A stretch of DNA of 64,000 bases from Phytomonospora endophytica (GTDB lineage: Bacteria > Actinomycetota > Actinomycetes > Mycobacteriales > Micromonosporaceae): assembly GCF_014202425.1 (NCBI RefSeq), contig NZ_JACHGT010000003.1:186001-250000 (forward strand), read 5' to 3'. The notes beneath the pieces are model-generated. The model did no database searches. It was not told the DNA's origin and saw only the letters and a program-made list of their open reading frames with translations. The position numbers were made by a program, and so were the translations under genes. Below, in pieces: positions 24,701-33,484 of this stretch (positions are counted from its first letter, which is position 1; every line of letters begins with the position of its first letter).

Positions 24701-26144
24701 CGAGCATGTCGAGGACCGCGGTCAATGCCGCGTCGGGCAGCGCCCGGTAGGCCGAGGCGCGGCGGACCAGCTCGGCGAGGCGGGGGACCGGCCACGGGTC
24801 CATCGCCACCATCGCCACGATCTGCTGGGCGAGCACGTCGAGCGGATGCTTCGGAGCGTGGGTCCGCTCCAGCGCGCCCTCGCCCATCCGCTCGGCGACG
24901 ACCGCGCTGACCAGGAGGTCGCCCGGATGGGTCGGGAGCACCACGCCTCTTGAGACCGCGCCGACCTGGTGGCCGGCGCGCCCGACCCGCTGCAGCCCGG
25001 AGGCCACCGACGGGGGAGCGCCGATCTGCACGACCAGGTCGACGGCCCCCATGTCGATGCCCAGCTCCAGGCTGGACGTCGCCACGACCGCAGGCAGCGT
25101 CCCGCCCTTCAGCGCCTCCTCGACGTACTTGCGCTCCTCGCGTGACATCGAGCCGTGATGCGCCCTGGCCACCACCGGCGGCGCTCCCGCCGATTTGTGC
25201 GACTGGGCGGTCATCTGCTCCTTGATCGCCGTCGGCGGGACCATTCCCGTGGCGAGCTCGTTGAGGCGCCCGCACATGCGCTCGGCGAGCCCGCGGCCGT
25301 TGACGAACACGATGGTCGAGGAGTGCGCCCTGATCAGGTCGAGGAGGCGGCGCTCGACGGCGGGCCACACCGAGGCCTTGCGGCCGTCGGGGTCGGGTTC
25401 GGGGGAGGTGAGGTCCTCCATCGGGACCTCGACGGTGACCTCGATGGTCTTCGCCGAGGCGGGACGGACGAGCGTCACCGGTGCGACGCCGCCGAGGAAC
25501 TCCGTGGCCTGCTCGACCGGGCGGACCGTCGCCGACAGGCCGATGCGCTGGGCCGGGCGCTCCAGCAGCGCGTCGAGGCGTTCGAGGCTCAGCGCCAGGT
25601 GCGTGCCGCGCTTGGTCGCCGAGACGGCGTGCACCTCGTCGATGATCACCGTCTCGACCGAGCGCAGTGATTCCCGCGCGGCCGAGGTGAGCAGCAGGAA
25701 CAGCGACTCCGGAGTGGTGATGAGGATGTCGGGCGGCGTCCGCGCGAAGGCGCGGCGCTCACTGGCCGGGGTGTCCCCGGTGCGCATCCCGACGGCGACC
25801 TGCGGCACCGTGAGCCCCTGGGCTTCGGCGACGGCGCGGATCCCGTCGAGGGGGCGCCGGAGGTTGCGCTCGACGTCGTAGGCGAGGGCCTTGAGCGGGC
25901 TGATGTACAGCACCCGGCACCGGCGCGTTGCCTTCTCCGGCGGGGGCGCGACCGACAGACGGTCGATGGCCCACAGGAACGCCGAGAGCGTCTTGCCCGA
26001 GCCGGTCGGCGCCACGACCAGGGTGTTGTCCCCACGCGAGATCGACGTCCAGGCCTCGGCCTGGGCCGCGGTCGGCGCGGTGAACGCCGAGGCGAACCAC
26101 CGCCTGGTCGCCGGAGTGAAGCCCGCGAGAGGATCGTTGCCCAT
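21735..26144 (-). CDS. Lhr-type large ATP-dependent helicase
   Basis: 1469 residues from the ATG at 26144 (MGNDPLAGFTPATRRW). Superfamily 2 helicase: Walker A APTGSGKT near residue 50, DEVH box in IIDEVHAV, motif III-like GLSAT, and the C-terminal helicase lobe with SSLELGIDMG and QRVGRAGHQ. A long Lhr-specific C-terminal region follows, so the length matches full-size Lhr. Known Lhr proteins act in DNA repair. It stands alone between convergent and divergent neighbours. Confidence 0.95.
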   Translation of the reverse strand: MGNDPLAGFTPATRRWFASAFTAPTAAQAEAWTSISRGDNTLVVAPTGSGKTLSAFLWAIDRLSVAPPPEKATRRCRVLYISPLKALAYDVERNLRRPLDGIRAVAEAQGLTVPQVAVGMRTGDTPASERRAFARTPPDILITTPESLFLLLTSAARESLRSVETVIIDEVHAVSATKRGTHLALSLERLDALLERPAQRIGLSATVRPVEQATEFLGGVAPVTLVRPASAKTIEVTVEVPMEDLTSPEPDPDGRKASVWPAVERRLLDLIRAHSSTIVFVNGRGLAERMCGRLNELATGMVPPTAIKEQMTAQSHKSAGAPPVVARAHHGSMSREERKYVEEALKGGTLPAVVATSSLELGIDMGAVDLVVQIGAPPSVASGLQRVGRAGHQVGAVSRGVVLPTHPGDLLVSAVVAERMGEGALERTHAPKHPLDVLAQQIVAMVAMDPWPVPRLAELVRRASAYRALPDAALTAVLDMLAGRYPSTGFADLKPRLVWDRRTDVLTARPGAQRLAVTSGGTIPDRGLYPVSLLEGGKGSRVGELDEEMVYESRVGDVFVLGASTWRIEDITPDRILVSPAPGQPARMPFWKGEDIGRPAELGLAIGRRLRAAAAGDGAWPELDRYAVSNLESYLTGQQQATGAIPDDRTVIVERFRDELGDWRLAVHSLLGKPVNGPWSLAIAARISEMYKVDAQALPTDDGIMLRLPDMPEPPSAELVAFDPDEIAALVTGQLANSTLFSARFRECAARSLLMPRRDPRRRQPLWQQRQRAAQLFGVAREFEDFPVTAEAARECVEDFFDLPALTGLMRDLAGRATRLVDIETKRPSPFARSLLFAYVAGNLYSEDTPIAERRANALAVDSTLLAELLGEVRHTELLDPAVVAEAAGWLQWTGAERLRDAEDVIELLRVIGDLSAEEIGERGGEDAWTAELADAGRITPVAIAGEVRWILAEDAGRYTQALGIAVKGVPEAFLAPVADPWGDLVSRYARTHVPFATAGISARFGAEPTTVEPVLRRLAAAGNLAHGEFTAAEPQWCDVEVLRLLKRRSLSALRAEIAPVPARAYARFLPAWQGIGEEAMGVDAVAAAVEQLQGAPIPASALERLVLPARVGDYTPVYLDELTSSGELLWAGSGSLSANDGWITLAYADAAELLLPEPNPEALSTELHTAVLDALGQARFFRDLAETVDAEDDASLVSVLWDLVWSGWVTNDSLAPLRTLLSGAGAHRSRPSPPRSRRARPGFPLSRRAGGAPRTSPPTATGRWQRLPERDTDPTRRLHARAAAALDRHGVLVRETTVGLYPVLSAMEDRGAVRRGYFVSGLGAAQFAEPGAVDRLRACAAPGGEVVVLAATDPANPFGAGLSWPDPRETVADGGGHRAGRRAGALVVLSGGELVLYVERGGRTMLSYTVDEKVLTGAAEALVDTVRRGGLGSLSVERGDGEPVSGTVLGAALTAAGFRETPRGLRLG

Positions 26145-26245
26145 GGGTCGATCATGCCCCGCGGGTACGACATCGCGGGGTTTCCCGCCGGGGTTCGCGC
26201 GGATAGGCTCGCCGCACCCGTGCCGCACGAAGGTGAGGAGCCGTC

Positions 26246-27430
26246 ATGAGCCTGCGAGACGAAGCCGCCGCGATCTCCGAGGACCTGGTCGCCCTGCGCA
26301 GGGCCCTCCACCGCGAACCCGAGATCGGGCTCGACCTGCCCCGCACGCAGGAGAAGGTCCTCGCCGCGCTCGCGCCCCTCGACCTGGAGATCACCACGGG
26401 TGAGGCCCTGTCCTCGGTCACGGCGGTCCTTCGCGGATCCCGTCCCGGCCCGGTGGTGCTCCTCCGCGGCGACATGGACGCCCTGCCGGTCACCGAGCTG
26501 TCCGGCGAGGACTTCGCCTCCACCGTCGACGGCGTCATGCACGCCTGCGGGCACGACCTCCACACCGCCGGGCTCGTCGGCGCCGCCCGCCTGCTGGCCG
26601 CCCATCGTGAAGAACTCGCGGGGGACGTCGTGTTCATGTTCCAGCCCGGTGAGGAGGGCTTCGACGGGGCCGGGCACATGATCGCCGAGGGCGTCGTCGA
26701 GGCCGCGGGACGGCCCGCCGACTTCGCCTACGGCATCCACGTCACCTCGGGGCTGCTGCCGTGTGGTGTGTTCACGTCGCGGCCGGGTCCGCTCATGGCG
26801 GCCTCCGCGGGCCTGTTCGTGCGCGTCATCGGCGCCGGCGGCCACGGTTCACGTCCGCACGACGCGCTGGACCCGGTGCCCGCCGCCTGCGAGATGGTGA
26901 CGGCGCTGCAGACCATGGTGTCGAGGCGCATCGACGTGTTCGAGCCGGTCGTGGTGACCGTCGGGACCTTCCACGCGGGCACCCGCCGCAACATCATTCC
27001 CGACGAGGCCGTCTTCGAGGCGACCGTGCGCACCTTCTCCGACGAGGCCGGCAAGCAGGTGCGGGAGCATGCCGTGCGCCTGTGCGAGGGCATCGCCGAG
27101 TCGCACGGGCTGCGCGCCGAGGTCCGCTTCGAAGACGAGTACCCGGCGACGATCAACGACGGCGACCAGCACCTCTTCGTGGCCGAGACCGTCCGGGAGG
27201 TCTTCGGGCCGCAGCGCTTCAGCGACCTGAAGGATCCGCTGATGGGCTCGGAGGACTTCTCCCGGATCCTGGAGCGCATCCCGGGCGCCTACGTCTTCCT
27301 CGGTGCCTGCCGTGGCGAGGACTTCTCGGTGGCCCCGAGCAACCATTCGCCCCGCGCGGCCTTCGACGACTCCGTCGTCGCCGACGGCGCCGCGCTGCTG
27401 GCGGAACTGGCGACGCGGCGGATGCGGTGA
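26246..27430 (+). CDS. M20-family amidohydrolase (hippurate-hydrolase-like)
   Basis: 394 residues. M20D metal site: RGDMDALP, the ACGHDLHTA motif, the GEEG pair in FQPGEEGFDGAG, His in GIHV and the late MGSEDFS. These are all the usual residues of amidohydrolases that cleave N-acyl amino acids. GAGGAG precedes the ATG. Substrate not predictable. It is convergent with the LeuE-like gene, seven bases apart. Confidence 0.93.
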   Translation: MSLRDEAAAISEDLVALRRALHREPEIGLDLPRTQEKVLAALAPLDLEITTGEALSSVTAVLRGSRPGPVVLLRGDMDALPVTELSGEDFASTVDGVMHACGHDLHTAGLVGAARLLAAHREELAGDVVFMFQPGEEGFDGAGHMIAEGVVEAAGRPADFAYGIHVTSGLLPCGVFTSRPGPLMAASAGLFVRVIGAGGHGSRPHDALDPVPAACEMVTALQTMVSRRIDVFEPVVVTVGTFHAGTRRNIIPDEAVFEATVRTFSDEAGKQVREHAVRLCEGIAESHGLRAEVRFEDEYPATINDGDQHLFVAETVREVFGPQRFSDLKDPLMGSEDFSRILERIPGAYVFLGACRGEDFSVAPSNHSPRAAFDDSVVADGAALLAELATRRMR

Positions 27431-27437
27431 GGCCCGC

Positions 27438-28094
27438 TCAGCCCATACTCGACGTCGCCAGCTTCGCCGCGAACCCGATCAGCACCGCACCGACCGTCGC
27501 CGAGCCCGCGGAGGCGAGCTTCTTACGGCGGCGGAAGGCGGTGGCCAGCCCGGTCCCGGCGAAGATCAGCAGGGTCAGGTAGCTCAGGCTGCAGATCTGC
27601 ACGATGACGCCGAGGATCAGGAAGGTCAGCGCCGGGTAGGCGTAGGCCGGATCCACGAACTGCGCGAAGAAGGACACGAAGAACAAGATCGCCTTCGGGT
27701 TGAGCAGGCTCGCGAAGAGCGCTCGCCGGAAGGGCCGTTCCAGTTTCCCGCCCGTGACCGCGGGGGCGTCCTCTTCGGCGGGCGCGTGGCGGGCACGCCA
27801 GGTGCGGACGGCGTCGCGGACGAGGTTGAAGCCCATCCACACCAGGTAGGCGGCGCCGGCGTACTTGACGATCGAGAAGAGGGTCGGCGAGGTCTTGAGC
27901 AGCGAGGCCGCGCCGGCGGCCGAGGCGACCATGAGGACGGTGTCGCCGATGAACACCGCCGAGGCCGCCTTGTACCCGTCGCGCACGCCGCGGCGGGCGG
28001 CGACGCTGAGCACGTACAGCGAGTTCGGGCCGGGCAGGAGGATGATCAGCACGGTCCCGATCACGTACGCCCAGATATTGGTCACACCCCACAT
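27438..28094 (-). CDS. LysE-family transporter, LeuE-like
   Basis: 218 residues with six hydrophobic helices, LLPGPNSLYVL near residue 20 and SLLNPKAILFF near 130, both closer to leucine exporter LeuE than to the LysE paralogue at 20 kb. Five bases separate it from the upstream PPOx-family gene, so they form an operon, which probably answers to the divergent MocR regulator. Confidence 0.9.
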   Translation of the reverse strand: MWGVTNIWAYVIGTVLIILLPGPNSLYVLSVAARRGVRDGYKAASAVFIGDTVLMVASAAGAASLLKTSPTLFSIVKYAGAAYLVWMGFNLVRDAVRTWRARHAPAEEDAPAVTGGKLERPFRRALFASLLNPKAILFFVSFFAQFVDPAYAYPALTFLILGVIVQICSLSYLTLLIFAGTGLATAFRRRKKLASAGSATVGAVLIGFAAKLATSSMG

Positions 28095-28099
28095 GGTGG

Positions 28100-28759
28100 T
28101 CAAGCCTGCACGTTCGCGTCCGCGCGGGCAAGGTGCGCGGGAGCGGCGACGGTCACATTCTCGTCCTCGACGGCGATCCCGGGTGTGAGCACGAGCGGCA
28201 CGTGCCCGGCCCAGTAGGGGAGGCCCATGTCCTCGGGCTCGTCCTTGGGGCCGCCGGCCCGCACTCTCACCGACACCTCCGACAGGGGCAGTGCCAGCAC
28301 GGCGGTCTGCGCGAGTTCCCTGGCCGACGGCGGCCGCGAGGCGGCGGCACGGCCTTCGCCGAAGGTGTCGACGATGCGTTCCAGCGCCGCCCACTTCTCG
28401 TCGGGATCGGCGACGAGCCGGGCCTTGCCGTGGGCGATGACGCAGCGGAAGTTGGCCGAGTGGTGGAACCAGGCGCGGCTGTAGACGAGGCCGTCGAGGA
28501 GCGTCACGGTGACGCACACGTCGACGCCGTCCTGCCGGGCGCCGAGCATCGCGCGGCTGCCGGTCGAGCCGTGGACGTAGAGGACGTCACCGATGCGCGC
28601 GTGGACGGTGGGGAGCACACGGGGGAGACCGTCGTCGGCGATGTAGCCGACGTGGCAGACGAGCGCCTCGTCGAGGACGGCGTTGACCGAGGCGACGTCG
28701 TAGGCGAGTTTCTCGGGCGCGCGCAGGGAGGTGGTGCGGTCGGTCCGGGGGTAGGTCAC
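28100..28759 (-). CDS. Pyridoxamine-phosphate-oxidase-family (FMN split-barrel) protein
   Basis: 219 residues from a GTG at 28759 with AAAGGAG six bases upstream. The fold signature includes HVGYIADDGLPRVLPTVHARIGD and VIAHGKARLV, typical of the nitroimidazole-resistance/PPOx-like group rather than true PdxH. It diverges from a MocR regulator across a TTGT-N6-ACAA dyad. The cofactor may be FMN or F420; activity unknown. Confidence 0.88.
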   Translation of the reverse strand: MTYPRTDRTTSLRAPEKLAYDVASVNAVLDEALVCHVGYIADDGLPRVLPTVHARIGDVLYVHGSTGSRAMLGARQDGVDVCVTVTLLDGLVYSRAWFHHSANFRCVIAHGKARLVADPDEKWAALERIVDTFGEGRAAASRPPSARELAQTAVLALPLSEVSVRVRAGGPKDEPEDMGLPYWAGHVPLVLTPGIAVEDENVTVAAPAHLARADANVQA

Positions 28760-28770
28760 CGCCGACTCCT

Positions 28771-28784
28771 TTGTTCTAGTACAA
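28771..28784. promoter_or_regulatory. Dyad in the MocR/PPOx divergent promoter
   Basis: TTGT-TCTAGT-ACAA lies in the 35-base gap between the two starts and is the best candidate binding site for the MocR regulator. Confidence 0.45.
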
Positions 28785-28794
28785 TCCTGGAGTT

Positions 28795-30114
28795 GTGGCA
28801 GAACAATACCAGCCGACGGGGTCCACCGCCGCCGGGATAACCGCCGACATCGAAGCCGCCGTCCGCGACGGGAAACTCCCACCGGGAGCCCCCCTCCCCC
28901 CGGTCCGGCGCCTCGCCGCCGACCTCGGACTCGCCGTCGCCACCGTCGCCGCCGCCTACCGCGCCCTTCGGCAGCGCGGCGTCATCGAAACCGCCGGACG
29001 CCATGGCAGCCACGTCCGCCACCGTCCGCCCCTCACCCATCGAGGACCCCGCGCCCTGCCGCCCGGCGTCATCGACCTCAGCAGCGGCGAACCCGACCCC
29101 GCTCTCCTCCCCGACCTCACCACCGCCCTGCGCGCGGTACCCGCCCGCCCCTCCGGCTACCGCGACGCCGGCCCCTGCCCGCAGCTCGCCGACCTCGCCC
29201 GCGAACGCCTCGCCGCCGACGAACTCCCGCCCGGCGCCGTCACCTTCACCTCCGGCGCCCTCGACGCCATCGAACGCGGCCTGTCGGTGCACCTGTCCGT
29301 CGGCGACTCCGTCGCCGTCGAAGATCCCTGCTGGGGCAACCTCCGCGACCTCATCGCCGCCCTCGGCATGCACGCCGTTCCCATGCCCGTCGACGCCGAA
29401 GGCCCCACCGTCGACGGCCTCCGCGCCGCCCTTCGCCAAGGCGCCCGCGCCGTCGTGGTCACCAGCCGCGCCCAGAACCCCACCGGCGCCGTCGTGAGCC
29501 GCGAACGGGCCGCGCTCCTCCGCGAGCTCCTCAGCGCTCACCCCGCCACCTTCGTCATCGAAGACGACCACTGGGCCGAACTCGCCACCGACCCGCTCCA
29601 CCCCGTCGTGGGCGGGACCGGGCACTGGCTCTTCGTCCGCTCGGTGTCCAAGCCCTACGGTCCCGACCTCCGCCTCGCCGTCGCCACCGGCGACGAGGCC
29701 ACCATCGCCCGCGTCGAAGGCCGCATGCGCCTCGGCGCCGGATGGGTCTCCACCCTCCTCCAGCACGTCGTCCTCGGACTGTGGGAGGACCCCGCCACCG
29801 AGCACGCCGTCGCCCGCGCGCGAGAGACCTACCGCGCCCGCAGGGAGGCGCTTCTGGCCGCGCTCACCGCCCGGGGCGTGCGGGCCACCGGCCACACCGG
29901 CCTCAACGTGTGGATACCCGTCGCCGACGAGACGGCGGCCGTCACCGCGCTGCGCGACCGCGGCTACGCCGTCAGCCCCGGCGCCGTCAACCGCCTCCGC
30001 TCCGCCCCCGGAATCCGCGTCACCGTCGGCTCCCTCGTCGGCGAGGAGGACCTGGAGCTCATCGCCGACACCGTCGCCGGACTCGCGAATCCCTCCACGT
30101 CGGCCTTCCGGTGA
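28795..30114 (+). CDS. MocR-type regulator: GntR HTH fused to aminotransferase
   Basis: 439 residues from a GTG at 28795. Residues 10-70 form a GntR winged helix (PPVRRLAADLGLAVATVAAA). The rest is a fold-type-I aminotransferase with PLP-site motifs NPTGAV, IEDDHWAEL and the Lys motif SVSKPYGPDLR. MocR proteins use PLP as an effector and usually control a divergent gene, here the PPOx-LeuE operon. The ribosome site is too close (GGAG two bases away), so translation may be leaderless or start later. Confidence 0.9.
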   Translation: MAEQYQPTGSTAAGITADIEAAVRDGKLPPGAPLPPVRRLAADLGLAVATVAAAYRALRQRGVIETAGRHGSHVRHRPPLTHRGPRALPPGVIDLSSGEPDPALLPDLTTALRAVPARPSGYRDAGPCPQLADLARERLAADELPPGAVTFTSGALDAIERGLSVHLSVGDSVAVEDPCWGNLRDLIAALGMHAVPMPVDAEGPTVDGLRAALRQGARAVVVTSRAQNPTGAVVSRERAALLRELLSAHPATFVIEDDHWAELATDPLHPVVGGTGHWLFVRSVSKPYGPDLRLAVATGDEATIARVEGRMRLGAGWVSTLLQHVVLGLWEDPATEHAVARARETYRARREALLAALTARGVRATGHTGLNVWIPVADETAAVTALRDRGYAVSPGAVNRLRSAPGIRVTVGSLVGEEDLELIADTVAGLANPSTSAFR

Positions 30115-30191
30115 TGATCGACGCCTTGCGCCCCACGCCCCATTGGTAAACGATCGACCCCAACCTCACCCCTTACCCAGGAGTCACCAGC

Positions 30192-31472
30192 GTGACCGCC
30201 ACAGCCCCCGGCGTCGACGTCCCCCGACTGCAACGCCGCACCATCCGCCTGCTCGCCACGACGCAGATCCTCGGCGGCGTCGGCGTCGCCATGGGCGTCT
30301 CCGTCGGATCCCTGCTGCTGTACCACCTCACCGGCGGGCCGGGACTGTCCGGCTTCGGCCAGGCCATGTCGGTGATCGGCGGCGCCCTCGTGGCGATCCC
30401 CGTCGTACGGGTGACCAACCTCTACGGCCGCCGTCCCGGCCTGGCACTGGCCTACGCGACCGGCATCGTCGGCGCGCTCGTGCTCGTCGCGGCGATCGTC
30501 GCCGGTTCGGCCCCGCTGGCCTTCGTCGGCATGTTCTTCTTCGGCGGCGGGACCGCAGCCAACCTCCAGGCCCGCTACGCCGCCACCGACCTCGCCGAAC
30601 CCGCGAGGCGCGGCCGGCAGCTGTCGATGATCGTGTGGGCGACGACGGTCGGCGCGGTCGCGGGGCCGCTGCTGATGCCCAAGGCCGACGGTTTCATCCG
30701 CGGCGTGCTCGACGCGCCGCAGTACGTCGGCCCGTTCGTGGTCAGCGCCATCGGCTTCCTCCTCGCCGGGATCGTGCTGTGGTTCCTGCTGCGCCCGGAT
30801 CCGCTGCTGGTGGCCCGCCGGGTCGCCGACGCCCCCGAGATGGTCAAGTCGGAGCGGGGCCTGGGCGCGGGATGGCGTGCGGTGCGCGGCAACGGCGACG
30901 CGCTGCTCGGCCTGACGGCGGTGGCCCTCGGCCACCTGGTCATGGTCGGCGTCATGGTCATGACTCCCGTGCACATCCAGGACACGATGGAGGGACACGC
31001 CCACGCCGGGCACACCGGTTCCGGATGGACCGTCGAGGGCGTCGTCGGCGTCATCATCAGCCTGCACATCGCGGGCATGTACGCGTTCTCGCCGATCGTG
31101 GGCTGGGCCGCCGACCGCTTCGGGCGGCGCGCGGTGATCCTGTCGGGGATCGTGCTGCTCATCGCCGCGTGCGCGACCGCCGGAACCGCCGGCGACGGCA
31201 CGCCGCAGCTCGCGGCCGGGCTGGTCCTGCTGGGTCTCGGCTGGTCGTGCACGATGGTCGCCGGGTCGGCGCTGCTGACCGAGTCGGTCGACGTCGCGCG
31301 GCGCGCTTCGGCGCAGGCGCTGTCCGATGTCACCATGGGGGTCGCGGGCGCCGTGGCCGGCGCGCTGTCGGGCGTCGTCATGGACGCCGCCGGATACCCG
31401 ATACTGGCCCTGTGCGCGGCGGTGACGACCGTGCCGGTGGTCGTGGCCGCGTTGCGCGCGCGGAGGAGATGA
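30192..31472 (+). CDS. MFS transporter
   Basis: 426 residues from a GTG at 30192 with AGGAG ten bases upstream. About 12 hydrophobic helices and a NLYGRRPGL loop between helices 2 and 3, matching the MFS loop signature. A loop in the second half is His-rich (EGHAHAGHTG), which might bind a metal. It lies 13 bases upstream of the DUF3046 gene and may be co-transcribed with it. Substrate unknown. Confidence 0.88.
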   Translation: MTATAPGVDVPRLQRRTIRLLATTQILGGVGVAMGVSVGSLLLYHLTGGPGLSGFGQAMSVIGGALVAIPVVRVTNLYGRRPGLALAYATGIVGALVLVAAIVAGSAPLAFVGMFFFGGGTAANLQARYAATDLAEPARRGRQLSMIVWATTVGAVAGPLLMPKADGFIRGVLDAPQYVGPFVVSAIGFLLAGIVLWFLLRPDPLLVARRVADAPEMVKSERGLGAGWRAVRGNGDALLGLTAVALGHLVMVGVMVMTPVHIQDTMEGHAHAGHTGSGWTVEGVVGVIISLHIAGMYAFSPIVGWAADRFGRRAVILSGIVLLIAACATAGTAGDGTPQLAAGLVLLGLGWSCTMVAGSALLTESVDVARRASAQALSDVTMGVAGAVAGALSGVVMDAAGYPILALCAAVTTVPVVVAALRARRR

Positions 31473-31485
31473 CGGAGGAGACACG

Positions 31486-31689
31486 ATGCGACGGACCGAC
31501 TTCTGGGAGCGTATGGGCGAGACTTTCGGGCCCGCCTACGCCGCCAGCGTCGCCGCCGACCAGGTGCTGCCGCAGCTGAGGGGCCGCACCATCGAACAGG
31601 CCATCGCCGCCGGGGAGGACATCGGCGAGATCTGGCGGGCGGTCTGCACGACGTACGGGGACCGGGTGCCCTCGCGTATCCGCAGGTGA
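31486..31689 (+). CDS. DUF3046-family protein
   Basis: 67 residues beginning MRRTDFWERMGETFG with the conserved DLxxGxRxxL-like end replaced by EDIGEIWRAVC. DUF3046 genes commonly sit just before recA in actinobacteria, as here. GGAGGAG precedes the ATG. Function unknown. Confidence 0.88.
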   Translation: MRRTDFWERMGETFGPAYAASVAADQVLPQLRGRTIEQAIAAGEDIGEIWRAVCTTYGDRVPSRIRR

Positions 31690-31735
31690 CGCCCCGTCGA
31701 ACTCGCCACGCCGAAACCCGCGACCTCCGCGATTA

Positions 31736-31751
31736 TCGAACGTTAGTTCGG
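31736..31751. promoter_or_regulatory. SOS (LexA) box upstream of recA
   Basis: TCGAACGTTAGTTCGG matches the actinobacterial LexA box with GAAC-N4-GTTC intact. It lies 125 bases before the recA start. lexA, about 20 kb away, has a related site. Confidence 0.85.
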
Positions 31752-31875
31752 GTAAGGTCACTTCGGTCGCGCCGCCGCAGTCTTGTCAGACCCGCGGTCT
31801 ACCGTGACCGGCATGGCTAAACAACCACCGCTGACCAAGAAGACAAACTCGTTCCCAGTCTCAGGAGGGTCGGGC

Positions 31876-32925
31876 ATGGCTGGTTCTATCGACAAGACCA
31901 AAGCGCTCGATTTGGCGCTGGCGCAGATCGACAAGCAGTTCGGCAAGAACTCCGTCATGCGCCTCGGCGAGCGCCCCAAGACCGACATCAGAGCGATCCC
32001 GACCGGGTCGATCGCGCTCGACGTCGCCCTCGGCATCGGCGGCTACCCGCGCGGCCGGATCGTGGAGATCTACGGTCCGGAGGCCTCCGGTAAGACCTCG
32101 CTCGCCCTGCACGCGATCGCCAGCGTCCAGCGCGAAGGCGGCATCGCCGCGATCGTCGACGCCGAGCACGCGCTCGACCCCGAGTACGCCGCCGCGCTCG
32201 GTGTCGACACCGACGCCCTGCTGGTCTCCCAGCCGGATACCGGTGAGCAGGCCCTCGAGATCACCGACATGCTGATCCGCTCCGGCGCGATCGACATCAT
32301 CGTCATCGACTCCGTGGCGGCCCTCGTGCCGCGCGCCGAGATCGAGGGCGAGATGGGCGACAGTCACGTCGGTCTCCAGGCCCGCCTGATGAGCCAGGCG
32401 CTGCGGAAGCTGACCGGTGCCCTGAGCAACTCCGGCACCACGGCGGTGTTCATCAACCAGCTCCGCGAGAAGGTCGGTGTCTTCTTCGGAAGCCCCGAGA
32501 CGACCACCGGTGGTAAGGCGCTGAAGTTCTACGCCTCGGTCCGCCTCGACGTCCGCCGCATCGAGACCCTCAAGGACGGCGGCGACGCCGTCGGTAACCG
32601 CACGAAGGTCAAGGTCGTCAAGAACAAGGTCAGCTCGCCGTTCAAGATCGCCGAGTTCGACATCGTCTACGGCCAGGGCATCAGCCGCGAGGGCTCGATC
32701 ATCGACGTCGGTGTGGAACAGAACATCATCCGCAAGTCGGGTGCCTGGTACACCTACGAAGGCGACCAGCTCGGCCAGGGCAAGGAGAAGGTCCGCGCCT
32801 TCCTCAAGGAGAACGCCGACCTGTCCAACGAGATCGAGAAGAAGATCCTGGAGAAGCTCGGCATCACCGGCTCGGCCCCGGCGGCCGACGAAGCCGTGGT
32901 CGAAGCCGAACCGGTCGACTTCTAG
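31876..32925 (+). CDS. recA: Recombinase RecA
   Basis: 349 residues from the ATG at 31876, chosen because AGGAGGG precedes it and [11 protein letters not shown] is the usual actinobacterial N-terminus; earlier in-frame codons are leader. Walker [10 protein letters not shown], Walker B VIDSVAAL, and the DNA-binding loops are intact; there is no intein. It drives homologous recombination and LexA self-cleavage. An SOS box lies upstream and a hairpin follows the stop. Two ANTAR genes, not recX, come next. Confidence 0.99.
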   Translation: MAGSIDKTKALDLALAQIDKQFGKNSVMRLGERPKTDIRAIPTGSIALDVALGIGGYPRGRIVEIYGPEASGKTSLALHAIASVQREGGIAAIVDAEHALDPEYAAALGVDTDALLVSQPDTGEQALEITDMLIRSGAIDIIVIDSVAALVPRAEIEGEMGDSHVGLQARLMSQALRKLTGALSNSGTTAVFINQLREKVGVFFGSPETTTGGKALKFYASVRLDVRRIETLKDGGDAVGNRTKVKVVKNKVSSPFKIAEFDIVYGQGISREGSIIDVGVEQNIIRKSGAWYTYEGDQLGQGKEKVRAFLKENADLSNEIEKKILEKLGITGSAPAADEAVVEAEPVDF

Positions 32926-32953
32926 CCGATCGAACGAACCGGCGTCGACGGAC

Positions 32954-32992
32954 GCGGAAACCGGTCAGCGGTGGTGGCCGGCCGGTTTCCGC
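32954..32992. terminator. Hairpin after recA
   Basis: Perfect 11-base arms GCGGAAACCGG (32954-32964) and CCGGTTTCCGC (32982-32992) with a 17-base loop, 28 bases after the recA stop. Confidence 0.7.
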
Positions 32993-33130
32993 GCCCGAAC
33001 CGACGACGCCCGCGGCGGGGAGAACCCGTGCCGCCCGGCTGCCGCCAGGGGTTTTGGCCACTGGCGAAGCGGTCAGCCGAGGCGGGCGAGGGTGTTCCCG
33101 GCCGGTATTGGCCATGCGGTGAGAGATAAG

Positions 33131-33167
33131 CGCCAACGCCCGGTGTCGACGACACCGGGCGTTGGCG
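33131..33167. terminator. Very strong 18-base-arm hairpin
   Basis: Perfect 18-base arms (33131-33148 and 33150-33167) around a single A, so the effective loop is a few bases. It is a second hairpin between recA and the ANTAR genes. A terminator is the simplest reading; a cruciform protein site is possible. Confidence 0.65.
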
Positions 33168-33376
33168 TGCGCTCAGGAGGGGCGCCGAAAGGGCCGCGGC
33201 GGATCGTCCACTGCGGACGCGACGTCGCACGCGAGGCCCGCCGCGCCGCCTCCGGTGCGCCACCCGAACATCGACCCCGGCTGTCACGGCAAGGTCGCTC
33301 TCCGAACCGCTAAAGTGACTACGACGGTTGCTCCAGACTCAAGGCAACATGTCCTCACCCGAGAACTGGAGGAGCC

Positions 33377-33484
33377 GTGATCAACGCGAACCCGCGCACA
33401 CCTATCGACTCATTCTGTTCCAGAGCCGTCGGTGGATTCCAGCCGCGACGGCTCGACTCCTGTTCCGGTCATGGAACGCGGTGA
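33377..33484 (+). CDS. Possible 35-residue upstream ORF before the first ANTAR gene
   Basis: A GTG at 33377 follows GGAGGA with good spacing and opens a frame of 35 codons (start MINANPRTPIDSF) that ends inside the beginning of the GAF-ANTAR gene. The strongest ribosome site in this region therefore points to this small frame, not to the regulator's start. It may be a leader or coupling ORF, or the N-terminus of the regulator broken by a frameshift. Composition is unremarkable. Confidence 0.35.
   Translation: MINANPRTPIDSFCSRAVGGFQPRRLDSCSGHGTR

Noticed and set aside
31783-31875. A 31-residue N-terminal extension of RecA
   Set aside because: The ATG at 31876 has a strong ribosome site and gives the standard RecA N-terminus.
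33131-33167. Terminal inverted repeat of a mobile element
   Set aside because: It is a single hairpin with both arms adjacent; there is no transposase or target duplication.
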